Shown: positions 1 through 7,339, counted from the stretch's first letter. The stretch is 7,459 nt of DNA from Candidatus [Bacteroides] periocalifornicus (GCA_001421095.1 LIIK01000065.1:1-7459), one strand, 5' to 3'. The notes: a model not told the origin generated them from the sequence alone. Numbers and translations are program-made.

Positions 1-1
1 C

Positions 2-3000
2 ACCGCCCGTAAATCTACATCCCTCGTTACAGCTCCGCGCGATGGTGCCACTGTTACCCTGCGTAATGTGTCCACGGGGGCTGCTCGCAGTGCATCGGGA
101 AAATCTGCAAGGCTCGGCGTAGAGACCCCATTGCTGCTAGTGGTGTCGCCCCGCAAGTATGTGGGGAATCTCAAGCCGTTGGTTGAGTGGAAAAGGCAGA
201 GGGGGTTGCGCGTAGAGCTTTGCGTGTATGGGGAGCAGAATTCTGGGGTAATGGTGAATGATACCGTCTCGCTTACGCGCTATATAGGGGACCGGTACCA
301 GGCTAACGTGGGATTGAAGTACGTGCTGCTGGTGGGGAATCGGTACGATGTGCGCCCACTTCTCCGTAAGGGGCGAGGTACTGGACTTTCTGACAGCGAT
401 ATAGCCTATGGTCAGCTGCGAGGGCAAGATTCCTATAGCGAGGTGTATGTAGGGCGATTTTCGGTGTCAACACCAGCTGAACTAGACGTAATGGTTCGGC
501 GAACTATAGCCTATGAACGAGATGTTAAGGTAGGTGATACATGGCTGTCTAACGGGCTTACCATATCGAGTGCCCGTGAAGAGGGCATAGGCGATGACGA
601 GCAGACCGACCCAGAGCACGCTTTGCTTATGCGAAGCCACATGCTATCAGGAGGCTATGCAAAGGTAGACACGCTCTTTGATGCGGAGGGGAGGATGGTT
701 TCTGCTGATATGGTGCGCGATATCCTGAACAGGGGAGTGGGCGTGGTTACCTACACAGGGCACGGGGGCTACCAGGATTGGATAACCTCTCGGTTTTCGG
801 TGGCCGATGTTTCACAGCTCACCAATACGCGAGCTTGGCCATTTATATTCGATGTAGCGTGCGATAATGGTCGTATGCAGCAGACGCCGGGGCCCTGCCT
901 GGCCGAGGCATTAACGAGAGCCTCCCTCCAGGGACGTCCGACGGGCGTATTGGCCATAAATGCGTGTAGCGATTTACAGGATTGGGCATCGCCAATGGCC
1001 GCGCAAGATGCGATGGTGGATTACATTTCTGGGCATCGATCCACGGTGGGTATTACAGAAAACGGGCAACTAACGTATGGCGCTGTGACCGCCAATGCTG
1101 TGGGAGTAATGCTCGATAAGTACAGCGATATGGTGGCGCGTAACACGGCAGATACGTGGAATCTTTTCGGAGATCCCACGGTTTTCCTGCGTACCCAGGC
1201 TCCTCGAACAATGAGCATTCATCATCCGGATACAATCCATGTGGGGGCGAGCGAATTCCTGTTGCAGTGTGATGTAGAGGGAGCTTTAGCGGTACTCACA
1301 GTGCGCAATGCCACGGATGAGGCCCGTTACTATTTGGGCAGAGTGGTGGGGGGAGTGGCGCAACTGCAGGGGCTTAGGGTCACTAGTGGCGATTCTGCTG
1401 TGCTTACGGTGACCGCCCAAAACCGGCAGACAGTGGTAGAAAGGGTGGAGGTAGCAGATACATCTAGCTATCTGTTCACCTTTAAGAATATGGAATTGAA
1501 GGGTAAGGAGGGCGGAATCCTGCTGCAGTGCACTCCGGGCGATGAGGCTACGATGTATGCCGATCTTTGCTATAGGGGCAATGTGGCAAGCAGTGAATCT
1601 TTGAGCCTTTCGTGCAGACTAGAACCGGCATCGTTGGGTAGCGTAACCCTGAACCAGCAGACGTTGCCAGTGTTTCCACCCAATAAGTGCCGCGAGCACC
1701 TTAGGTTGGCAACGCTTAAGATTAGCGATACGGCTAAGGATGGGGCAAAGGGCGTGGTGAAAATTGCCATACGGGAGAACGGGCGATTAGTGGGTTTTTA
1801 CAGCCGCCCAATCTCAGTGGTGCGCCCAGAACTCTGCATAGATAGCGTAGCCATAGTGGCGGACGGGAATGGTGACGGGCGAGTGGATGCAGGTGAGACA
1901 TTGACATTGAGGGTGTGGGTGCGAAATGCGGGCCAGGTAGTTCTCCCGGGCTATAGGCTTCTATTCAGCATCGCAGGGCTTGAGGGCTACCAACCCTTGG
2001 AGAAAAGCTACCCAGAGCTCGGGGTTGGAAACCCAGCAGAACACAGTGTAGAGCTGAAATTCCCGAGCGCCCTCCCAGCGGTGAATTCACTGGTACTTTC
2101 AGTTCAAGGAGAGGCCGATGGTGGCACACGGGCCGAGATGCGCATCCCCATCCCACTGTCTCAACCATACCAGAGAGGCAGCGCCTTTTTTACGGGCTAC
2201 CCCTTTGGCAGTGGACAGGAAGGAGTGCAAGTAACCCGCTTTATCGTGCCCAGCGAGCTTTTAGGCAGTGATACTGTGATTACGGCAGTGCAGATCCCGC
2301 TATGGCTAATGGCCGATTCTATAGGGGTGCTAGGCGACCTTTTCGTTTCGGCAAGTGCAACATCTAGCAGCTCTTTGGAAGGGGTTCAATCATTTGAACC
2401 ACAATCTGCCATGCCTAGGGTTGATAAACCTGCGAGAGTGTCATATGATGACAGTAAGCAGATAGCCACGATTCCCATAGACATTACCAAGCGCCGAGTA
2501 GGTGAGAATCTGCTGGTTACCATCTACAGCAATGTGAAGGCTGGCGGCTATGCGTATGGAGTGAAGGCCGCCAGAAGGCAGAGTGGGCAGGTGGAGATAT
2601 GGCAATCTACTGATAGGAAAGAGTATTCACTGACCAACTGCCTAGTTGCTCCGAAACTAACGACCGTGGCAGCCCAGCTGGCCGATGTAGAACTCACCAT
2701 CGGAGGTAAAGGGAGGCGCGCGCTGCAGAATTTGAAGCTGGAGATTGACGGGCGTCCCTACCCTGTTACGGATGGCAAGGTTAGGCTCCAGCTATTGGAG
2801 GGTGACTATACCGTGATGATAACCACGGAGAATTGCAAGAATATTTTTGAAACGCTTTCGGTACGGGGAGCAAGCGTTAAGCGGGAGTACCAGCTTTCGC
2901 CAATAGATGATATCCAAATCATAATAGAGGTGGCTACGCGCACGGGGGAGATGCTGCAGGGGGCGCGCGTAACGCTTAATGGGGAGACAAAGCTGGTGGA

Positions 3001-3403
3001 TGCATCAGGTAAAACAGCGTTTGAAGGTTCGCCAGGGGTCTATCCTCTTCAGATAGATGCCGAGGGTTACCAGTCGGCCCACCTGCAGATAGTGGTGCAG
3101 AAGGAGGCGTTTAAGGCAAAGTACAATCTGGTACCGCGCTTCCAGAATGCGCTAGATGCTGTAGAGAACGGTCCTCGTGTGGAGATAGCCCCCAACCCGG
3201 TGCGCAGCCAGCTTACCGTGACGGTCCCCTTCCCCATGCGGGGAGTGGCGATCTACTCTGGGGTGGGTATAGAGTGCTGCCGGGTGGTGGCGCAGGGACG
3301 CGAGACGGTACTGGATGTAAGCGCGCTTTCGCCAGGGCTCTACCTTGTAGAGGTGCTGGGAGAGGCGGGGGAGCGGGCGCAGGCTAGATTCGTGAAGCAG
3401 TAG
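2..3403 (+). CDS. Gingipain-like C25 cysteine protease with T9SS sorting domain (5' partial)
   Basis: Secreted cysteine endopeptidase of family C25, exported by the type IX system. The frame is open from base 2, so the GTG at 68 is not the true start; the signal peptide and most of the prodomain lie upstream. Residues below count that GTG codon as 1. The catalytic domain spans about 16-375, with His232 in YTGHG and Cys265 in DVACDNG. They are 33 residues apart, as in gingipains. Asp181, Trp306 and Met310 align with the RgpB arginine-pocket residues Asp163, Trp284 and Met288, so cleavage after Arg is inferred. Next come an Ig-like domain (about 380-462), beta-sandwich regions (about 468-585 and 588-697, the latter with an EF-hand-like loop at 599-610), an unassigned beta-rich region (about 700-865), two PEGA/carboxypeptidase-regulatory-like domains (about 868-944 and 947-1023) and a type A sorting domain (about 1035-1111, with APNPV and SPGLYLVEV). 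The gingipain adhesin repeats are absent. It is not PorU, which lacks a sorting domain and has a different Cys context. Maturation may occur near Lys12 or Arg15. Family is confident; specificity is inferred by hand alignment. Confidence 0.95.
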   Translation, partial: TARKSTSLVTAPRDGATVTLRNVSTGAARSASGKSARLGVETPLLLVVSPRKYVGNLKPLVEWKRQRGLRVELCVYGEQNSGVMVNDTVSLTRYIGDRYQANVGLKYVLLVGNRYDVRPLLRKGRGTGLSDSDIAYGQLRGQDSYSEVYVGRFSVSTPAELDVMVRRTIAYERDVKVGDTWLSNGLTISSAREEGIGDDEQTDPEHALLMRSHMLSGGYAKVDTLFDAEGRMVSADMVRDILNRGVGVVTYTGHGGYQDWITSRFSVADVSQLTNTRAWPFIFDVACDNGRMQQTPGPCLAEALTRASLQGRPTGVLAINACSDLQDWASPMAAQDAMVDYISGHRSTVGITENGQLTYGAVTANAVGVMLDKYSDMVARNTADTWNLFGDPTVFLRTQAPRTMSIHHPDTIHVGASEFLLQCDVEGALAVLTVRNATDEARYYLGRVVGGVAQLQGLRVTSGDSAVLTVTAQNRQTVVERVEVADTSSYLFTFKNMELKGKEGGILLQCTPGDEATMYADLCYRGNVASSESLSLSCRLEPASLGSVTLNQQTLPVFPPNKCREHLRLATLKISDTAKDGAKGVVKIAIRENGRLVGFYSRPISVVRPELCIDSVAIVADGNGDGRVDAGETLTLRVWVRNAGQVVLPGYRLLFSIAGLEGYQPLEKSYPELGVGNPAEHSVELKFPSALPAVNSLVLSVQGEADGGTRAEMRIPIPLSQPYQRGSAFFTGYPFGSGQEGVQVTRFIVPSELLGSDTVITAVQIPLWLMADSIGVLGDLFVSASATSSSSLEGVQSFEPQSAMPRVDKPARVSYDDSKQIATIPIDITKRRVGENLLVTIYSNVKAGGYAYGVKAARRQSGQVEIWQSTDRKEYSLTNCLVAPKLTTVAAQLADVELTIGGKGRRALQNLKLEIDGRPYPVTDGKVRLQLLEGDYTVMITTENCKNIFETLSVRGASVKREYQLSPIDDIQIIIEVATRTGEMLQGARVTLNGETKLVDASGKTAFEGSPGVYPLQIDAEGYQSAHLQIVVQKEAFKAKYNLVPRFQNALDAVENGPRVEIAPNPVRSQLTVTVPFPMRGVAIYSGVGIECCRVVAQGRETVLDVSALSPGLYLVEVLGEAGERAQARFVKQ

Positions 3404-3441
3404 TTTTTCCATATGGGGTGCTAGCCGTAGGGCTTGCGCGG

Positions 3442-3484
3442 TCGTGGGTTGTAGGCAGGAGGTCTACAGCCCACGATTTTTTTT
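3442..3484 (+). terminator. Intrinsic terminator of the C25 protease gene
   Basis: A 13-bp stem pairs 3442-3454 with 3464-3476. All pairs are Watson-Crick except one T-G wobble (3449 with 3469). The loop is 9 nt (3455-3463) and eight T residues follow at once (3477-3484). It begins 38 nt after the protease stop codon and should separate the protease transcript from the hydrolase gene. The T-tract touches the next promoter element. Confidence 0.93.
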
Positions 3485-3485
3485 G

Positions 3486-3493
3486 TAATTTTG
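3486..3493 (+). promoter_or_regulatory. Bacteroidota -7 promoter element for the hydrolase gene
   Basis: TAATTTTG is a perfect match to the Bacteroidota primary sigma -7 consensus TAnnTTTG. It lies 22 nt before the ATG at 3516, which predicts a 5' leader of about 15-20 nt. No TTTG-type -33 element is present at the usual distance, because that stretch is the terminator hairpin. The leader has no Shine-Dalgarno sequence, which is normal in this phylum. Confidence 0.65.
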
Positions 3494-3515
3494 CTGCAAA
3501 CTAATACCTACATGT

Positions 3516-4856
3516 ATGAGATTCGTTAGAGCAACGCTTTTCGCGATCCTGCTAGGTGTGGCCGTTGGCGCTTCGGCCCAGTCGCTTGAGGGTACTTGGC
3601 AGGGAGTACTCAATGTGGGCGGTCAGCAGCTGAAGCTGGTGCTGCATCTGTCCAAGGATAAGGCCACGCTGGATAGCCCCGACCAGGGTGCATTTGATAT
3701 CCCCGCCAAGCCAGACCTGCTCACCGCCGATAGCGTGAGCGTATCGGTACCCGCCATAGGGGCCTCATATAGCGGGCATTTGGCTGGCGAGACCCTGGAG
3801 GGGGTGTTCAAGCAGCAGGGCTACACCTTCCCGCTCACATTGAAACGCGTGGCAGTGGCTTACAACCGCCCGCAGACACCTAAAGGCCCATTTGAGTACA
3901 GGGCGGAGGAGGTTACCTTCACCAACCCTACAGCCCATGCGGAGCTGAGCGGTACGTTAATCTACCCGAAAGATTTCAAGCAGGGGGTTACCCCTGTGGC
4001 GATCATGGTAACGGGCAGTGGGCTGCAGAATAGGGACGAGGAGATAGCCTACCACAAGCCCTTCCTAGTGATAGCAGACTACCTTGCGAAGCGCGGGGTA
4101 GCCACGCTACGGTATGATGACCGCTCGTTTGGGAAATCGACCGGTGATGCCACCAGCATCACCACCCAGGAATTCATGGAGGATGCACGTGCAGGCGTGG
4201 ACTACCTCAGAGGGCTGAAGCAGTTCGGTAAGATCGGAATTCTGGGGCATAGCGAGGGGGGTGTGGTGGCGTTCATGCTGGGTGCAGAGCGAAAGGTCGA
4301 TTTCATCGTTAGCCTAGCAGGGCTAGCGGTTACTGGCAGGCAGTGCCTTGTGGAGCAGAATCGGCGTATGCTCCCCGAGTATGGTGCCACGCCCGCCATG
4401 ACCGAGCAGTACATTAAGCTTTACGAGCAGGTGTGCGACTATCTGACGGCCCAGCCCAAGAGCGGCGATCCCGACAAGGTGTTTGACGAGATGATACGGG
4501 GATCAGAACTGCCCCCCTCCATGCTCGAGAACCTCCGCAAGCTGATGCATGACAACGGCCCTATGTCAGCATTCATCGCCCTCACCCCCAGCGAGTTCAT
4601 AAGCCAAATCCACTGCCCCGTACTAGCGTTGAATGGGGATAAGGATATACAGGTTACAGCCTCGGAGAATATTGACGAGCTCAAGCGTGACCTCCCCCCA
4701 AACAGGCAGACCGTTCTGAAGATCTACCCTGGGCTCAACCACCTATTCCAGCATTGCCAGACGGGGGAGCTCAAGGAGTATGCTAGCATAGAGGAAACCA
4801 TATCGCCAGAGGTTTTGGGCGATATAGCCACGTGGATCAACGGGCTCGGGAAATAG
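3516..4856 (+). CDS. Secreted alpha/beta-hydrolase (esterase/peptidase-like) with N-terminal beta domain
   Basis: A 446-residue exported serine hydrolase, probably an esterase or acyl hydrolase; the substrate is not evident. Residues 1-21 form a signal peptide with likely cleavage after ASA (19-21); there is no lipobox Cys, so a periplasmic or secreted soluble protein is expected. Residues about 23-112 form a small beta-rich domain that begins LEGTWQG and contains SPDQGAFDIP, a pattern I recognise in front of Bacteroidota hydrolases of this type. The hydrolase domain spans about 125-446. Its motifs are TGSGLQNRDE (166-175, likely oxyanion region), LRYDDRSFGKS (198-208), the nucleophile elbow GHSEGG with Ser246, LNGDKDIQV with probable acid Asp377, and GLNHLF with His409. 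The triad is complete. The region at about 272-360 is probably the lid or cap. ATG 3516 is chosen because it yields the clean signal peptide and follows the -7 element. No T9SS sorting domain is present. It stands between terminated or independently promoted neighbours, so it is probably monocistronic. Confidence 0.93.
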   Translation: MRFVRATLFAILLGVAVGASAQSLEGTWQGVLNVGGQQLKLVLHLSKDKATLDSPDQGAFDIPAKPDLLTADSVSVSVPAIGASYSGHLAGETLEGVFKQQGYTFPLTLKRVAVAYNRPQTPKGPFEYRAEEVTFTNPTAHAELSGTLIYPKDFKQGVTPVAIMVTGSGLQNRDEEIAYHKPFLVIADYLAKRGVATLRYDDRSFGKSTGDATSITTQEFMEDARAGVDYLRGLKQFGKIGILGHSEGGVVAFMLGAERKVDFIVSLAGLAVTGRQCLVEQNRRMLPEYGATPAMTEQYIKLYEQVCDYLTAQPKSGDPDKVFDEMIRGSELPPSMLENLRKLMHDNGPMSAFIALTPSEFISQIHCPVLALNGDKDIQVTASENIDELKRDLPPNRQTVLKIYPGLNHLFQHCQTGELKEYASIEETISPEVLGDIATWINGLGK

Positions 4857-4972
4857 ACGGCTGGATGCCCGAACGAGATGGACGCTAAATCATTAGGAGG
4901 AAATTCTATCGCGAAAAATATCCATACACAGCGAGGCTAGCAGCCGCAGGGTAGAGGCGCAAGGTGGCCCCG

Positions 4973-4996
4973 ATTTGCAGATTATCTTCGGCAAAT
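4973..4996. promoter_or_regulatory. Possible operator: inverted repeat over the tamL -33 region
   Basis: ATTTGC (4973-4978) and GCAAAT (4991-4996) form a perfect 6-bp inverted repeat with a 12-nt spacer. The left arm contains the TTTG of the candidate -33 element and the right arm ends 3 nt before the -7 element. A regulator bound here could block the promoter. A 6-bp dyad can arise by chance, so this is a weak call. Confidence 0.25.
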
Positions 4997-5007
4997 TGCT
5001 ATCTTTG
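4974..5007 (+). promoter_or_regulatory. Bacteroidota-type promoter (-33 TTTG, -7 TATCTTTG) for tamL
   Basis: TATCTTTG at 5000-5007 matches TAnnTTTG perfectly. TTTG at 4974-4977 lies 22 nt upstream, within or at the edge of the usual spacing for the -33 element. A one-mismatch copy of the -7 box, TATCTTCG, is at 4983-4990. The GTG proposed as start lies only 4 nt after the -7 box, which predicts a leaderless or nearly leaderless mRNA. It also implies that the upstream GTG at 4964 would not be on this transcript. Confidence 0.75.
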
Positions 5008-5011
5008 CGGA

Positions 5012-7339
5012 GTGAAACAGACACAGCGGTTACAGCTTTTACTTCTTTCGGTAGCCCTCTTGGTATTCTCGGCGTGCCAGACGCTGAAGAATGTCCCTGA
5101 GGGTGATTTTTTGCTCGATAGGGTAGAGGTAAGAGCCGAGGATAGGCCTAGCGATATCGCCAAGGACGAGCTGGCGCGCTACGTTCACCAGCAGCCGAAC
5201 GGGCAGATCTTTTTCATGCGTTTCCACCTCTGGCTTTACAATTTAGGCAAGAAGGGGAAGGAGACTGGCGTTAGCGGTTGGCTTCACCGAATAGGCGAGC
5301 CCCCGGTAATCTATAGCCCCGCGCTCACCGAGCAGTCTGTGGCCAACCTGCAGATCTACCTCAAGGGGCGAGGTTTCTACAGCGCGGAGGTGGTGGACAC
5401 AGCCTACACGCGGCGGCACGGCCGGATGACGGTGCGCTACACCGTCCGCTTTGGCCCCCCGACGCTGGTAGACAGCGTGGCTCTGCGGATTCCCGACTCA
5501 CTGGCCCACAGCTACGTAGAACGCCAGTGGGCGTACAGCCAGCTCAAGCCCGGGATGCGGCTCGATAACCAGACGCTAGAGGCAGAGCGTAGCCGGGTGG
5601 AGGGTTCATTGCGAAATGCGGGATTCTACAATTTCTCGGCAGATGCCATAGGCTTTGTGGCCGATACCCTAGGGCGAGGCCATCAGGCGACGCTCACGCT
5701 CTGCATTCCACCGCCGAACGCCACCGAGTTCTCAGATCGGGTGCTGCGCCGCTACGTAATCGATTCCATCAATATTTACCCCAAGGCCGCGAGCAACCGG
5801 TCTACCAGTGCTGTAGACTCCACGTGGCACGTGCGCACCCTCGGGCGGGTTCGCTACCTCTACCCATCTACGCCCGGGATACGCCTCCCGGTGGTGGCCC
5901 GGATGCTACGCCTGCAGCCCGATAGCGTCCTTAGGCTTTCTGATGTGAACCGAACCCAGAGCAATCTCCTCACCCTGAGCCTTTACCGGCAAGCGCAATT
6001 TGAATTTCGCGAGCAGCAGTTCGCCGGGTGGCGTTCGCCGGCCGACAGCCTTAACCGCCTCTACCCCATCACTTGCAATGTGCTTCTGCACCGCATGCCA
6101 GTGCAGAATTACCAGGCAGGGCTCATGCTCACGACCTCGGGCGCCATTGGGGCTGAGGGCAGCCTTACCTATACGCATCGCAATCTTTTCTACGGGGCCG
6201 AGCTCTTTGAGCTGAGGGGCCAGGCCTCGGTAGAGGCACTGCGTAAGCGGCAGGGGCTTTACTTTAAGACCGCCATGGAGCTTGGGCTGCGCGCCACCCT
6301 TACCTTTCCGCAGTTCCTTTTTGTCTACGGTCTCAACCACTTTGCGCAGCGCTACATGCCGAGCACACGGCTGCAGGTGTCATGGAACTACCAGCGTCGG
6401 CCCGATTATAACCGGACCCTGTTCACCGGCGGGCTCACCTATGCCTGGAATACAGGGCAGGGATCCAGCTACAGCCTTACGCCCGTGGAGGTGAACGTGG
6501 TGAAGATCTTCCGGATAGACCCCGCATTCTACGAGCGTATTAGCCGTTCGTACCTAGCCTACTCCTACATCAGCCAGCTGGTTTCCATCACCGGGCTAAA
6601 CTATGGATACCAGCAGCAATCATCGGGCAATAGGCTATCTACCAGCACCCTGCGTGCTAGCGTGGAGGCCTCTGGCAACACCCTTTGGGCATTCAGCAAG
6701 CTGCTCAAGCGCAAGCGGCGCGACGGTGCGTACACGGTGTTCGACCTGCCCTTCTCCCAATTTGTGCGCGCTGACCTGAACTATGCCAATAAAGTCCGAA
6801 TAGACAAGTCCAATGCTGTGGTTTTCAGGATTTTCATGGGGGTTGGCTATCCGTATGCAAATTCTGAGGCTCTGCCGATAGAGAAGCAGTACTACGAGGG
6901 TGGCGCCAACGGTGTACGCGCATGGCAGGCAAGGGATCTGGGGCCTGGCTCATACCGCGACACGGAGTTTGCGTACCCTAACCAGACGGGCGATATAAAG
7001 CTGGAGGCCAACCTGGAGTACCGATTCAGCCTTTTCTGGAAGCTGGAAGGGGCACTCTTCGTAGACGCGGGCAACATCTGGGCCATTTCGCGGCGCGATT
7101 TGCGCAAGGGGGCGATATTCCACTTCTCATCATTCTACAAGCAGGTAGCCATGGGATACGGGGTTGGGGTCCGGATGAACCTGGGCTTTTTTGTCCTTCG
7201 TGTCGATTCTGGCTTCCGGCTTTACGACCCCTACGTCGCCCCCAATAGCGGGAGAACACGTGGGCAATTCCTCTTTGCCGAACGGCGATTCACCACCGAC
7301 GATTTCGTGCTGCACTTTGGGGTAGGCTACCCCTTCTAG
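5012..7339 (+). CDS. tamL: TamL-type BamA/TamA family outer-membrane assembly lipoprotein
   Basis: An outer-membrane beta-barrel of the BamA/TamA (Omp85) superfamily. In Bacteroidota this lipidated, POTRA-containing form is called TamL and is thought to act with inner-membrane TamB; no tamB is visible here. From the GTG at 5012 the product is 775 residues. It begins MKQTQRLQ, has a hydrophobic core, and has lipobox FSAC with Cys22 as the acylated residue. The following NVPEGDFLLDRVEV and IGEPPVIY segments are typical of the family. About three POTRA-like regions precede the barrel (about 105-335). The barrel covers about 370-775 and includes GGANGVRAW (630-638), equivalent to the conserved VRGF loop-6 motif of BamA. 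The chain ends in FGVGYPF with a terminal Phe, as expected of a beta-signal. A longer frame from GTG 4964 would add 16 residues (two extra Cys, poorer signal peptide) and starts upstream of the promoter, so I prefer 5012. The D15-like family is certain; the TamL rather than BamA assignment rests on the lipobox, length and POTRA number. Confidence 0.9.
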   Translation: MKQTQRLQLLLLSVALLVFSACQTLKNVPEGDFLLDRVEVRAEDRPSDIAKDELARYVHQQPNGQIFFMRFHLWLYNLGKKGKETGVSGWLHRIGEPPVIYSPALTEQSVANLQIYLKGRGFYSAEVVDTAYTRRHGRMTVRYTVRFGPPTLVDSVALRIPDSLAHSYVERQWAYSQLKPGMRLDNQTLEAERSRVEGSLRNAGFYNFSADAIGFVADTLGRGHQATLTLCIPPPNATEFSDRVLRRYVIDSINIYPKAASNRSTSAVDSTWHVRTLGRVRYLYPSTPGIRLPVVARMLRLQPDSVLRLSDVNRTQSNLLTLSLYRQAQFEFREQQFAGWRSPADSLNRLYPITCNVLLHRMPVQNYQAGLMLTTSGAIGAEGSLTYTHRNLFYGAELFELRGQASVEALRKRQGLYFKTAMELGLRATLTFPQFLFVYGLNHFAQRYMPSTRLQVSWNYQRRPDYNRTLFTGGLTYAWNTGQGSSYSLTPVEVNVVKIFRIDPAFYERISRSYLAYSYISQLVSITGLNYGYQQQSSGNRLSTSTLRASVEASGNTLWAFSKLLKRKRRDGAYTVFDLPFSQFVRADLNYANKVRIDKSNAVVFRIFMGVGYPYANSEALPIEKQYYEGGANGVRAWQARDLGPGSYRDTEFAYPNQTGDIKLEANLEYRFSLFWKLEGALFVDAGNIWAISRRDLRKGAIFHFSSFYKQVAMGYGVGVRMNLGFFVLRVDSGFRLYDPYVAPNSGRTRGQFLFAERRFTTDDFVLHFGVGYPF

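Noticed and set aside
2..3403. PorU (the T9SS C25 sortase) as an alternative identity
   Set aside because: PorU has no sorting domain of its own and a different catalytic Cys context; this protein has a clear type A sorting domain and the Rgp-type DVAC context.
4846..4872. TCGGG/CCCGA pairing after the hydrolase gene as a terminator
   Set aside because: Only 5 bp with a 17-nt loop and no T run.
5906..6340. 144-codon open frame on the minus strand inside tamL
   Set aside because: It lies wholly opposite a clearly coding POTRA/barrel region, has no signal, motif or promoter, and reads as low-meaning shadow sequence.
7319..7333. GGGGTA-GGC-TACCCC hairpin at the end of tamL as a terminator
   Set aside because: The 6-bp stem is made by the last codons (GVGYPF) and no T-tract follows, so it is not a convincing intrinsic terminator.
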